Shown: positions 1 through 7,946 of the stretch, piece after piece
How the letters are laid out: each line of letters starts with the position of its first letter
How positions within the stretch are numbered: the first letter of the stretch is position 1
NCBI RefSeq assembly: GCF_046592965.1
Contig: NZ_JBISBV010000005.1
Location: 124,001-188,000 of the forward strand
Source of the DNA: Marivita sp046592965
GTDB lineage: Bacteria > Pseudomonadota > Alphaproteobacteria > Rhodobacterales > Rhodobacteraceae
Direction of reading: 5' to 3'
DNA length: 64,000 bases
The notes under the pieces: generated by a model
Seen by the model: only the letters and a program-made list of their open reading frames with translations
The model's database searches: none
What the model was told of the DNA's origin: nothing
Translations under genes and position numbers: made by a program

Positions 1-1
1 G

Positions 2-553
2 CGGGCCGAAGTCGATGCAGAGCGCCCCGGAATTGTTGCGATAAGCGACGCTTTGCAGACCGCGCTGCCGGACAACACGATGATCTTCTCCGACATGACC
101 CAGTTTGCCTATGCGTCAAAGGAAATCTGGGACATGGCCCGTCCGGGACATTGGCATCACCCCTTCGGGTTCGGAACGCTGGGCTACGCGCTGCCCGCCG
201 CAATCGGAGGCGCAATGGCCCGCGCGGGCCTGCCCACGGTGGCAATCGCAGGCGATTACGGGGTGCAATACACCATCCAGGAACTCGGCACCGCTGTCGA
301 ATTGGGACTGCCGTTGCCCATTCTGGTTTGGGACAACGGAAAGCTTGGCGAGATCGAGGAAAGCATGGTGCGCAGCCAGATCGCACCCAATGCCGTTATT
401 GCCAAAAACCCAGATTTCCTAGCTCTGGCACGCGCTTACGGAGCCGGAGCGGAGCAACCCGAGACATTGGCGGCGCTACAGGATACCGTGCTGGCGGCGC
501 TTGACGCGGACAGCCCAACGGTGATCCGCATGACCTGCGCCCTGGCGGGTTGA
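2..553 (+). CDS. Thiamine diphosphate-dependent enzyme, C-terminal part (5' end outside window)
   Basis: The frame is open to the left edge, so only about the last 184 residues are seen. They form the C-terminal cofactor-binding domain of the acetolactate synthase / 2-oxoacid decarboxylase superfamily. The segment HPFGFGTLGYALPAAIGGA is the typical approach to the cofactor site, followed by the Mg/thiamine diphosphate motif starting GDYG and ending at VWDNGKLGEI. Members split carbon-carbon bonds next to a keto group. The pattern is reminiscent of 5-guanidino-2-oxopentanoate decarboxylases annotated in roseobacters, but the substrate-binding half is missing, so substrate is not assigned. It converges on valS with a 42-base gap. 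Confidence 0.8.
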   Translation, partial: RAEVDAERPGIVAISDALQTALPDNTMIFSDMTQFAYASKEIWDMARPGHWHHPFGFGTLGYALPAAIGGAMARAGLPTVAIAGDYGVQYTIQELGTAVELGLPLPILVWDNGKLGEIEESMVRSQIAPNAVIAKNPDFLALARAYGAGAEQPETLAALQDTVLAALDADSPTVIRMTCALAG

Positions 554-595
554 TCGAGGCGGGTTGACGGGCGGGCCAGTGGCCCACCCGACATC

Positions 596-3500
596 TCATC
601 CCAGTTCCGCCAGTCGGGCCAATGCTTCGTTCAGCTTGGCCTCCTCGTCCTCACGCGCGGCAAGGTTGGCACGGGTTTCGGCAACCACCTCGTCCGGCGC
701 GCTTTCGACGAATTTGGGGTTGTGAAGCCGCCCTTTGAGACCGCCGATTTCCTTGCCCAGCTTCTGCACCGATTTCTCCAGACGGTCCTTTTCGGCGCTC
801 ACGTCGATGATATCGGCGAGCGGCAACCCGAAGGTCGCGCCCTCGGCGGGAACCGTCGCGCAGCCTTTGGGGAAGCTGGCAACCTCCTCCAGCGTTTCGA
901 TCCGCGCCAGACGCTTGATCAACGTTTCGTTGCGCCCCCAGGCGGCGCGGGCCTGATCGCTCATGTCCTTGACCACCAGCGGCAGTTGTAGCCCCGCCGG
1001 TACATGCATTTGTTGGCGTGCGGAGCGGATGGATTCGATCAAAGCGATCACCCAGTTCATCTCCTGATCCGCTTGCGCGTCGATCAGATCGGGCCCGTAA
1101 TCGGGCCAGTCGGCGTGGATCAGCATGGTGTCGCGCTGGCCGGTTTCGCTCCAGAGCTCCTCGGTGATGAAGGGCATGATCGGGTGTAGCAGGATCAGGC
1201 ACTGGTCGATCACCCACGCCATGACAGCCTGCGTTTCGGTGCGTTCCGGCGCGGAGTCGTCAAGCAGGGGTTTGGAAAACTCGACATACCAGTCACAGAC
1301 CTTGCCCCAGACGAACCGATAAAGGGCAGTGGCCGCATCATCAAAGCGATACGCCTGCAATGCGGCGTCCACCTCGGCGCGCACGCGGGCGGTTTCACCG
1401 ATGATCCAGGTGTTCACGGTCGCCGTTGCCTCTGGCACACCGCTCGGCACCGCGCCGGAAAACGCGCCGTTCATCTCGGCAAAGCGCGCCGCGTTCCAAA
1501 GCTTCGTGCCGAAATTGCGATAGCCGGCAATGCGCTGCATGTCGAGCTTGAGCACCCCGCCCAGAGACGCCATCGACGCATTGGTAAAGCGCAGCGCGTC
1601 GGCACCGTATTCGTCGATGATTTCAAGCGGATCGACCACGTTGCCAAGGCTCTTGGACATCTTCTTGCCCTTGGCGTCGCGCACCAGCCCGTGCAGGTAG
1701 ACCTGCCGGAACGGCACCTCGTCCACGACCGCAAGCTGCATCATCATCATCCGCGCGACCCAGAAGAACAGAATATCCTGTCCCGTCACCAGCACGGATG
1801 TCGGGAAGTAGCGTTTCAACGCATCTGTCTGCTCTGGCCAGCCCAGCGTTCCGATCGGCCAGAGCCCGGAGGAAAACCATGTGTCCAGCACATCCGGATC
1901 TCGCCAGACCGGATACACGAGCTGCGTCGGATCCTGGTTGTTCGCCTCGTATTGCGCCAGACCCTGAGCCAGAACATGTGTCGCGTCCTCGCGATTGTCC
2001 ACCTCGACCACGCGGGCATGGTTCAAGGGGGTCGGAAGGCCCGACAGCACGTCCCCGAACTTGGCCTGCAACTCTTCGATATCGGCCGCGGCATGATGCC
2101 TGTCGGTGCGCCGGCGCAACGCCTGCCCATCCAGCAAGCGTCCCATTTCCACCAGATCGAGCGCTCCGTCGCCTTCGTCGTCGGTAAACCCCTCGCCGGA
2201 CAGGTCGAACCCGTACCACACCGGAATCTGATGCCCCCACCAAAGCTGGCGCGAGATGCACCAGGGTTCGATATTCTCCAGCCAGTGATAATAGGTCTTT
2301 TCGCCCGATTCAGGGATGATCTTGACCTCACCGGACCGCACCGCGTCCAGCGCAGGGCCGACGATCTTTTCGGCATCGACGAACCATTGATCGGTCAGCA
2401 TCGGCTCGATCACGACCTTCGAGCGGTCACCGAACGGCTGCATGATGGGTTTGGATTCCACCAGCGGCACCAGCGTGTCATCCCGCGCTTCGCCGCCTTC
2501 CTCGGGCGCAAGCGGCGTTTGCGGTTTGCCAAGGCGCGGATCGTTCACCGGAACCATCACTGCCAGACCTTCGGCAGTGATTTCCTCAACCACACGCTTG
2601 CGCGCCTCGAACCGGTCAAGGCCGCGCAGATGATCGGGCACGAGATTCAGCCTGTCGGCATCGGCCTCGGACAGTTCGGTCTCGCCGCGTGCGACGCCAC
2701 CTGCGGTGATCGCTTCGGACGTGTAGGGCGCGCCGTCGTCGCGCATGTAGCCGCGTGTATCCATCAGCCGGTAACAGGGAATCCCGTTGCGCTTGGCCAC
2801 GCCATAGTCATTGAAATCATGCGCGCCGGTGATCTTGACCGCGCCGGAGCCGAAATTCGGATCGGGGTATTCGTCGGTGATGATGGGGATCAGGCGCCGA
2901 TGTTCCTTCGGTCCAACCGGAATTTCGCACAATTGCCCGACAATCGGCGCATAGCGCGCATCCGACGGATGCACCGCGACCGCGCCGTCACCCAGCATCG
3001 TTTCGGGCCGGGTCGTGGCGATCGAGATATAGTCGCGCTCTTCCTCGAACAGCACGTTCCCGTCTTCGTCCTTTTCGACATAAGTATATGTCGCGCCATT
3101 GGCGAGCGGATACTTGAAATGCCACATGTGACCGGGCGTTTCGACGTTCTCGACCTCCAGATCGGAGATCGCGGTTTCGAAATGCGGATCCCAGTTCACC
3201 AGCCGCTTGCCGCGATAGATCAGTCCCTTGTCATACATATCGACAAAGACCTTGATCACGGCGTCGTGGAAATTCGGGCCGTTCCCCTTGTCCGGATCAC
3301 CCGTGGCACCGCCCATCGTGAACGCCTCGCGCGACCAGTCACAAGACGCGCCAAGGCGCTTCAGTTGCCCGATGATCGTGCCGCGCGATTTGACCTTCTG
3401 ATCCCAGACACGGCGCAGAAACGCCTCCCGCCCCATTTCGGCCCGCGTCGGCTCTCCGTTGGCGGCCATTTCGCGTTCGGTCACCATCTGCGTTGCGATA

Positions 3501-3757
3501 CCGGCATGATCGGTGCCCGGCTGCCAGAGCGTGTCGAACCCGCGCATCCGGTGCCAGCGCACGAGGATGTCCTGAAGCGTGTTGTTGAACGCATGGCCCA
3601 TATGGAGCGAGCCGGTGACGTTGGGTGGCGGGATCATCACGCTGAACGATTCATCGCGCGAGGCGTTGGCGCCTGCCTTGAACGCGCCACTGTCTTCCCA
3701 CGCCTTGTAGATACGATCCTCGGCCTTGCCTGCGTCGAACTTCTTTTCCATCGCCAT
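596..3757 (-). CDS. valS: Valine--tRNA ligase
   Basis: Cytoplasmic class I aminoacyl-tRNA synthetase charging tRNA-Val. From the chosen start it has 1053 residues, slightly longer than the E. coli enzyme. The HIGH signature appears as HMGH at about residues 52-55 after PPPNVTGS, and the KMSKS loop as GKKMSKSLGN in the middle. The C terminus has the coiled-coil arm typical of ValRS (LEKSVQKLGKEIGGLKG region). The frame is open 20 codons further upstream, but MAMEKKFD matches the family N terminus and the extra residues look non-coding, so the start at 3757 is preferred. It stands alone; the DUF1127/sRNA locus lies upstream on the same strand and ends in its own terminator. Confidence 0.97.
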   Translation of the reverse strand: MAMEKKFDAGKAEDRIYKAWEDSGAFKAGANASRDESFSVMIPPPNVTGSLHMGHAFNNTLQDILVRWHRMRGFDTLWQPGTDHAGIATQMVTEREMAANGEPTRAEMGREAFLRRVWDQKVKSRGTIIGQLKRLGASCDWSREAFTMGGATGDPDKGNGPNFHDAVIKVFVDMYDKGLIYRGKRLVNWDPHFETAISDLEVENVETPGHMWHFKYPLANGATYTYVEKDEDGNVLFEEERDYISIATTRPETMLGDGAVAVHPSDARYAPIVGQLCEIPVGPKEHRRLIPIITDEYPDPNFGSGAVKITGAHDFNDYGVAKRNGIPCYRLMDTRGYMRDDGAPYTSEAITAGGVARGETELSEADADRLNLVPDHLRGLDRFEARKRVVEEITAEGLAVMVPVNDPRLGKPQTPLAPEEGGEARDDTLVPLVESKPIMQPFGDRSKVVIEPMLTDQWFVDAEKIVGPALDAVRSGEVKIIPESGEKTYYHWLENIEPWCISRQLWWGHQIPVWYGFDLSGEGFTDDEGDGALDLVEMGRLLDGQALRRRTDRHHAAADIEELQAKFGDVLSGLPTPLNHARVVEVDNREDATHVLAQGLAQYEANNQDPTQLVYPVWRDPDVLDTWFSSGLWPIGTLGWPEQTDALKRYFPTSVLVTGQDILFFWVARMMMMQLAVVDEVPFRQVYLHGLVRDAKGKKMSKSLGNVVDPLEIIDEYGADALRFTNASMASLGGVLKLDMQRIAGYRNFGTKLWNAARFAEMNGAFSGAVPSGVPEATATVNTWIIGETARVRAEVDAALQAYRFDDAATALYRFVWGKVCDWYVEFSKPLLDDSAPERTETQAVMAWVIDQCLILLHPIMPFITEELWSETGQRDTMLIHADWPDYGPDLIDAQADQEMNWVIALIESIRSARQQMHVPAGLQLPLVVKDMSDQARAAWGRNETLIKRLARIETLEEVASFPKGCATVPAEGATFGLPLADIIDVSAEKDRLEKSVQKLGKEIGGLKGRLHNPKFVESAPDEVVAETRANLAAREDEEAKLNEALARLAELG

Positions 3758-3882
3758 CGGTTGCGTCCCGCTGCTTGTGCCGCGCGCTGCGGCAACAGGT
3801 GTTCTGTTGCGCATCATCTAGCGAAAGGACGGGGAAAGGAAAAGCCAAGCCGTCGGGAAAACACGGCCCCCGCGCAGCAGAT

Positions 3883-3970
3883 ATAAAAAAACGGTGATGC
3901 CAAGGGAGGAGAGGCATCACCGTTTCCAGGTATCGGCACCCAGGGAGGAGGAGAGGGCACCGAGCTCGTT
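3883..3970 (-). ncRNA. ccsR: CcsR/cuckoo-type sRNA, distal unit (two CCUCCUCCC hairpins)
   Basis: On the minus strand two hairpins carry the same pyrimidine loop. The first pairs 3955-3963 with 3933-3941; it is a continuous 9-bp stem only on the minus-strand RNA, where two positions become G-U wobbles. That fixes the orientation. The second pairs 3913-3925 with 3889-3901 (13 bp, no mismatch). Both loops contain CUCCUCCC. The second hairpin runs straight into seven U (A-run at 3885-3891), so it is also the terminator. Loop centres are 41 bases apart, as in the neighbouring unit. The arrangement matches the stress-induced CcsR RNAs of Rhodobacter sphaeroides, also called cuckoo RNAs, which follow a DUF1127 gene. 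The RNA ends are estimates. Confidence 0.8.
3892..3925 (-). terminator. Rho-independent terminator formed by the last CCUCCUCCC hairpin
   Basis: Perfect stem between 3913-3925 and 3889-3901 with an 11-base loop, followed on the minus strand by a run of seven U. It ends the DUF1127-sRNA transcript before valS. Confidence 0.8.
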
Positions 3971-3989
3971 CGAGCCGTTAGGCTCTGGA

Positions 3990-4080
3990 TGGGGTGGCGG
4001 TGACACGAGGGAGGAGGAAACGTGTCACCGCCGTATTCGGAGCGCCCCAGGGAGGAGGAGAAGGGCGTCCGATCTGTTGG
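3990..4080 (-). ncRNA. ccsR: CcsR/cuckoo-type sRNA, proximal unit (two CCUCCUCCC hairpins)
   Basis: Second copy of the double-hairpin unit, lying directly after the DUF1127 gene on the same strand. The first hairpin is weak (4063-4068 against 4042-4047, extended across one mismatch) and the second is strong (4021-4032 against 3996-4007, 12 bp perfect). Both loops read CCUCCUCCCU on the minus strand. Loop centres are 41 bases apart, the same spacing as in the distal unit. No U-run follows, so this unit is probably cut from a longer transcript rather than terminated. The loop motif resembles the anti-Shine-Dalgarno end of 16S rRNA and would pair with GGAGG-type leaders. Confidence 0.78.
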
Positions 4081-4119
4081 CGGGAGGGGACTTTTTCAGC
4101 CCGGTCCTGCCGGTTGTTT

Positions 4120-4338
4120 CTAGTGTTCGTACGCCGCCTGATAAGCAACGCGTGTCAGCATGGAGCGGTTCAGCCCCAGATCGTCAAGCTCGCGGGTGCT
4201 GAGCGCGCTGAGTTCGCGCAGGGTTGTGCGGTACATTTTGCGACGTGCGGCTTTTTCGCGGATGTTCGCGACGAGCGCGGTCAGACGATCCATGAACCCG
4301 TTCGACGCAACTTCGGTAAGATTGCTCTGATATGCCAT
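4120..4338 (-). CDS. ccaF1: DUF1127 small protein, CcaF1-like
   Basis: A 72-residue basic protein ending in a DUF1127 domain (ELSALSTRELDDLGLNRSMLTRVAYQAAYEH region), a short Arg-rich fold found in many alphaproteobacterial small proteins. The frame extends upstream, but the start at 4338 (MAYQSNL) fits the family. Its place just before CCUCCUCCC hairpin RNAs is exactly that of RSP_6037 (CcaF1) in Rhodobacter sphaeroides, reported as an RNA-binding factor that affects processing of the co-transcribed CcsR RNAs. Function here is inferred from that match. The gene is probably stress-induced; a candidate promoter lies at 4386-4413. Confidence 0.85.
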   Translation of the reverse strand: MAYQSNLTEVASNGFMDRLTALVANIREKAARRKMYRTTLRELSALSTRELDDLGLNRSMLTRVAYQAAYEH

Positions 4339-4385
4339 TTTGAATTCTCGGTTTCGTTTATGTTTGTTTCTGTTCGGTTGAGAGG

Positions 4386-4413
4386 AAGATAGGCAATTGC
4401 TGCATATGCACAA
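4386..4413 (-). promoter_or_regulatory. Candidate promoter of the DUF1127-sRNA locus
   Basis: Minus strand TTGTGC (4413-4408), 16-base spacer, TATCTT (4391-4386). In R. sphaeroides the equivalent locus is driven by RpoHI/RpoHII, and the elements here are compatible with that, but the match is not diagnostic. Confidence 0.35.
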
Positions 4414-4566
4414 TACCCTTTCGCTCAATGCTGCTATGCGGCATTTGCATGGGCAAGAGGTTGCTTTTCCTGCGTTCATGCCTAGCGCTAACATTCATGG
4501 CGCCCGAGAGTTGCAGTTGACCTCCGGGAATGCCACCTCAGGTAGGTGATAGATAGGAGAGCGGAC

Positions 4567-5631
4567 ATGACGGTGACCGTAGATGACGTGCGAAACGCCT
4601 TGTCGCAGATTGCAATTCCCGACGGCAAGACATTGATATCCGGCGATTTGGTGCGCGCCATTCAGGTTGACGGCGCGACTGTGCGCTTCGTGATCGAGGC
4701 TCCGTCGTCCGAGGTGGCCCGCCACATGGAACCGGTGCGCAAGGCGGCCGAGGCGGCGGTGGCCAGCCTGCCTGGCGTTGACGTGGTGTCGGTTGCATTG
4801 ACCGCCCATGGCCCTGCGGCCCCGGCGCCGTCCGGCGTCAGGATCGGCGGACATCCGAAGAAACAGACCGGCTCGATCAAGCCGTCCGGTGTGGCACGCA
4901 TATTGGCGGTGGGCTCGGGCAAGGGCGGTGTCGGCAAATCGACCGTGTCCACGAACCTTGCCGTTGCTCTGGCGCGCGCGGGTCGGCGGGTCGGGCTGCT
5001 GGACGCCGACATCTACGGCCCCAGCGTCCCCCGCATGATGGGTGTATCCGAAAGGCCCAAGAGCGAGGACGACACGATCATCCCGTTGCAGGCGCATGGC
5101 GTGACGGTGATGTCGATCGGATTGATGTTGCCAGAGGAGAAGGCCGTGATATGGCGCGGCCCGATGTTGATGGGTGCCTTGCAACAGATGTTGTCACAGG
5201 TTGCCTGGGGAACGCTGGATGTGTTGATCGTCGATCTTCCGCCCGGCACCGGCGATGTTGCCATGACCTTGTGCCAGAAGGCGCAGGTGACGGGCGCAAT
5301 CGTGGTGTCCACGCCACAGGACGTGGCTTTGCTCGATGCGCGCAAGGCGCTCGATATGTTCGAGACGTTGAAGACACCGGTGTTGGGCTTGATCGAGAAT
5401 ATGGCGGTGTTCACCTGCCCTCATTGCGGGGGTCAAAGCCACATCTTCGGCGCCGGTGGCGTGGCCGAGGAGGCCGAGCGGCGCGATGTGCCGCTGTTGG
5501 CGCAACTGCCGCTCGATCTCGATACGCGCTTGGCCGGAGATGGCGGCGTGCCAGTGGCCGCCGGGGACGGGCCGTTGGCTGACGCCTACGCCGTGCTGGC
5601 AGATCGGTTGATCGACGGCGGCATGGCCTAG
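4567..5631 (+). CDS. mrp: Mrp/ApbC-type iron-sulfur cluster carrier ATPase
   Basis: 354 residues. The N terminus is a MIP18/DUF59-like domain (about residues 1-80) and the rest is a P-loop NTPase with the deviant Walker A GSGKGGVGKST near residue 120. The CPHC motif in FTCPHCGGQ is the dimer-bridging metal/Fe-S site of ApbC-Nbp35 proteins. The role is transfer of Fe-S clusters to apo-proteins in the cytoplasm. A good ribosome site (AGGAG at 4555-4559) precedes ATG 4567, which is why the in-frame ATG at 4546 is not used. Its stop codon overlaps the stop of convergent tonB. Confidence 0.93.
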   Translation: MTVTVDDVRNALSQIAIPDGKTLISGDLVRAIQVDGATVRFVIEAPSSEVARHMEPVRKAAEAAVASLPGVDVVSVALTAHGPAAPAPSGVRIGGHPKKQTGSIKPSGVARILAVGSGKGGVGKSTVSTNLAVALARAGRRVGLLDADIYGPSVPRMMGVSERPKSEDDTIIPLQAHGVTVMSIGLMLPEEKAVIWRGPMLMGALQQMLSQVAWGTLDVLIVDLPPGTGDVAMTLCQKAQVTGAIVVSTPQDVALLDARKALDMFETLKTPVLGLIENMAVFTCPHCGGQSHIFGAGGVAEEAERRDVPLLAQLPLDLDTRLAGDGGVPVAAGDGPLADAYAVLADRLIDGGMA

Positions 5632-6575
5632 CGTGTGAAGGACAACGGCAGGTTGAAGCGATAGCTGGCGTCCTTCAGCTCTTTTGGTGCACGGGGCAGG
5701 CGGGCGCGGGTCACTGCGGAAATCGCGGCGCGGTCGAGGCGGCTATCGCCTGAGGAACTTATGAGGCGGACGCCCGAGGTCTGGCCCGAGGGGCTGACCG
5801 TGATCTGTAGCTTGGCAACACCGCTGGCACGGGTGCCGTTCGGATAGCGCTGCGCGCGCGCGATGGCGGCGCGGATGCCCGCACCCCATTGCGCCTGCGC
5901 GGCCGCAATCTCCGCCTTGGATGGGCCCGAGGCTGCGGGAGCCTGGCGCGCCGGTGCGGATTTGGCGACCGGCGTGCCGCCGTTGCCGCGCGCTTTTTGC
6001 GCCGGTCGTGGCACGGTTGGTGCAACCCGCGCCCGGCGTGGCTCGGGGCGGAGCGAAGCGACCGGCGCGGTGTCGACGCTTGGCAGGTCTGCTGACGGCG
6101 GCGCGATTGGTTGAGCCGGCGCGCCAAATTGCGCCGGGCTGGAACGGTCGGAGGTTTTCGGGCGTGTCACCTTTGGAGTCTTTGGTTCTGTCAAGGCATT
6201 CAGTGTGGTCTGAGTGGGCTGCCTGGGTGCGGCTGGCAGGCGCGAGTCCATCGCGGGAAGGGCCGCGTCGGACTCCGGTTGCGGCAACGCTGCGACAGGT
6301 GAGCCGGGGGTTGGCGATACCTCCGGCTTTGGTATCTGCGGCGCAGATTGTTCTTGTGGAATTGAGAGCTGCGGCGCGGTGCTGACCTCCGGGGAGCGGT
6401 CCCAATCAGCGACCATCGCGGCGAGGGTTGGGGTCACTGCGCTCAGGGTGACGTCAGTCGCGCCGTCGGTTCCGCCACCGCCGCTCTCGCCCAAGGTCAG
6501 AGGGGCGAGCGTCAGGGCCGCGACATGCAACGCGCCCGACACCGTCAGAAAAACCGCGACCTCCATCACCCGCAT
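5628..6575 (-). CDS. tonB: TonB-family energy transducer
   Basis: 315 residues with the TonB plan: one N-terminal membrane helix (about residues 5-27), a long Pro/Ala-rich periplasmic linker, and a C-terminal TonB domain (AQWGAGIRAAIARAQRYP onwards, with GVAKLQITVSPSG). TonB passes proton-motive energy from ExbB/ExbD to outer-membrane receptors. It is the last gene of an operon with exbD, exbD, exbB and a B12-type ABC transporter, all behind a cobalamin riboswitch, so it is likely dedicated to cobalamin receptors. No receptor gene is in the window. It starts one base after the exbD gene's last base. Confidence 0.88.
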   Translation of the reverse strand: MRVMEVAVFLTVSGALHVAALTLAPLTLGESGGGGTDGATDVTLSAVTPTLAAMVADWDRSPEVSTAPQLSIPQEQSAPQIPKPEVSPTPGSPVAALPQPESDAALPAMDSRLPAAPRQPTQTTLNALTEPKTPKVTRPKTSDRSSPAQFGAPAQPIAPPSADLPSVDTAPVASLRPEPRRARVAPTVPRPAQKARGNGGTPVAKSAPARQAPAASGPSKAEIAAAQAQWGAGIRAAIARAQRYPNGTRASGVAKLQITVSPSGQTSGVRLISSSGDSRLDRAAISAVTRARLPRAPKELKDASYRFNLPLSFTR

Positions 6576-6959
6576 TCAGCCGCCCTCCGTCACCAGTTCG
6601 ACCTTGGTTGCGCCAAGCGCCGCAAGCTCACCAAGCAGGCGTGCAAGCGTTTGCGCGTTGAGCGCGGCATCGGCTGACAGGCGCAGCGTATCGGTGCGGG
6701 CCGCGGCCTGCACCAAGGCGGTGTCGCCGCGCAAGGCTTCGAAGGCAATGTCGCCATCGGCAGAGATGTAAAGCGTGGCGTCACCTGCATCCTCGTCGCC
6801 GTCGGCCGTGGGGAGCGTCAGATCGAATGGGGCGGGTGGCACGATCTGCGCTGTCATCAGGAAGAAGATCAACAGCAGGAACACCACGTTGATCATCGGC
6901 ACCACCGGCTCGCGCGATGCGCGGCGCGGGCGAGGAGATAGGGACAGCAGGCTGGTCAT
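6576..6959 (-). CDS. exbD: ExbD/TolR biopolymer transport protein (second copy)
   Basis: 127 residues with the ExbD pattern: a short cytoplasmic N terminus, one membrane helix (VPMINVVFLLLIFFLMTAQ) and a periplasmic domain. The canonical Asp of the PMIDV motif, which carries protons in ExbD, is Asn here (PMINVV). The neighbouring copy keeps Asp. Two unequal ExbD subunits could form a mixed channel with a single working proton site per pair. The gene overlaps the preceding exbD by 4 bases, so translation is probably coupled. Confidence 0.85.
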   Translation of the reverse strand: MTSLLSLSPRPRRASREPVVPMINVVFLLLIFFLMTAQIVPPAPFDLTLPTADGDEDAGDATLYISADGDIAFEALRGDTALVQAAARTDTLRLSADAALNAQTLARLLGELAALGATKVELVTEGG

Positions 6960-7330
6960 TCCAGCACCGCCAGATTGGACAGTCCCGCAGCGCGCAGATC
7001 GCCCATCACATCAAGCAGGCGCTGGACGGACACGGTATTGCCGGCGCGCAGGATGATCATGTCCGTAGGCCGCGCCATCAATGGAGACAGCGCCGCGACC
7101 GGATCGTCGCTTGCAATGCCGTTGACGAGCAGACCGTCGGCCTCAACCGTCACCAGCCGGGGCGGCCCGTCATAGGGCGCATCGTTGCCACCGGTAAGGG
7201 ACAGCGATATCGCCTCGGTTCCGCCGAACCGCGCGGCCAGCATGAAGAACACCAAAAGCAGGAACACCACGTCGATCATCGGCGTCAATCCGATGCGGCG
7301 GCGCTGTGGAATGATGCCAAGCTCAAGCAT
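6956..7330 (-). CDS. exbD: ExbD/TolR biopolymer transport protein (first copy)
   Basis: 124 residues; one membrane helix with the conserved proton-carrying Asp in LTPMIDVVFLLLVFFML, then a periplasmic domain. It works with ExbB as the proton channel that energises TonB. It overlaps exbB upstream by 8 bases and the second exbD downstream by 4 bases. Confidence 0.88.
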   Translation of the reverse strand: MLELGIIPQRRRIGLTPMIDVVFLLLVFFMLAARFGGTEAISLSLTGGNDAPYDGPPRLVTVEADGLLVNGIASDDPVAALSPLMARPTDMIILRAGNTVSVQRLLDVMGDLRAAGLSNLAVLE

Positions 7331-7946
7331 CGCGGCCCCGCTTTGCCGTCAGAACGCGGGTCGCGAGATCTTCGAAATCATGGGCCAGGCGAGTGTTGAT
7401 ACTGTCAAACCAGCTGAGCGCCATCGAAGCCGGGATGGCGACCGCCATGCCGGCGGCGGTGGTCAGCAAGGCCTGCCAGATACCACCGGCAAGCGCCGCC
7501 GGATCGGCGCGCGCGCCGCTGTCCTGCAAGGCCTGAAACGCCTCGATCATGCCCAGAACCGTGCCAAGAAGGCCGATCAGCGGCGCAATTGTCGCGATCA
7601 AGTCAAGCGCGCGCAAGCCGCTGCCCGCGTCCATCAACGCCCCACGCGCGACGCGCGCTGTCTCGTTGCGGGCGTCCTCGATCTCCTGAAACCGGACCGC
7701 GTTCATCGCCGCCTTGACGACGCGGGCGCGCAATCCTTTGCGATGCTGCAATACCTTCAACGCCTTGCCGCGCTGGCCGCTTTGCCACAGCGTCACCGCC
7801 TGTTCAGTCGCATCGCGTCGCCATGCCCCCATCCGCGACAAGCGCCACAGCTTCCACAGGATCAGGCCCAGCGTCACCACGCTCAACGTGGCAATCACCC
7901 AAAGCGCGGGCCCGCCGCGATTGAGGGCTTCGATTGTCTGGTTCAT
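7323..7946 (-). CDS. exbB: ExbB/TolQ/MotA-family proton channel subunit
   Basis: 207 residues from the ATG at 7946. The family core is visible: an N-terminal membrane helix (ALWVIATLSVVTLGLILWKLW), then LDLIATIAPLIGLLGTVLGMIEAF and the last helix region LLTTAAGMAVAIPASMALSWF. It forms the pentameric channel around ExbD. The frame is open further upstream, but those residues are an out-of-frame shadow of the ATPase gene; the start at 7946 overlaps the ATPase stop in the ATGA manner. Confidence 0.88.
   Translation of the reverse strand: MNQTIEALNRGGPALWVIATLSVVTLGLILWKLWRLSRMGAWRRDATEQAVTLWQSGQRGKALKVLQHRKGLRARVVKAAMNAVRFQEIEDARNETARVARGALMDAGSGLRALDLIATIAPLIGLLGTVLGMIEAFQALQDSGARADPAALAGGIWQALLTTAAGMAVAIPASMALSWFDSINTRLAHDFEDLATRVLTAKRGRDA

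Noticed and set aside
1691..3886. 731-codon open frame antisense to valS
   Set aside because: It mirrors valS in a GC-rich gene where stop codons are rare on the opposite strand; the protein has no recognisable motif and valS is certain.
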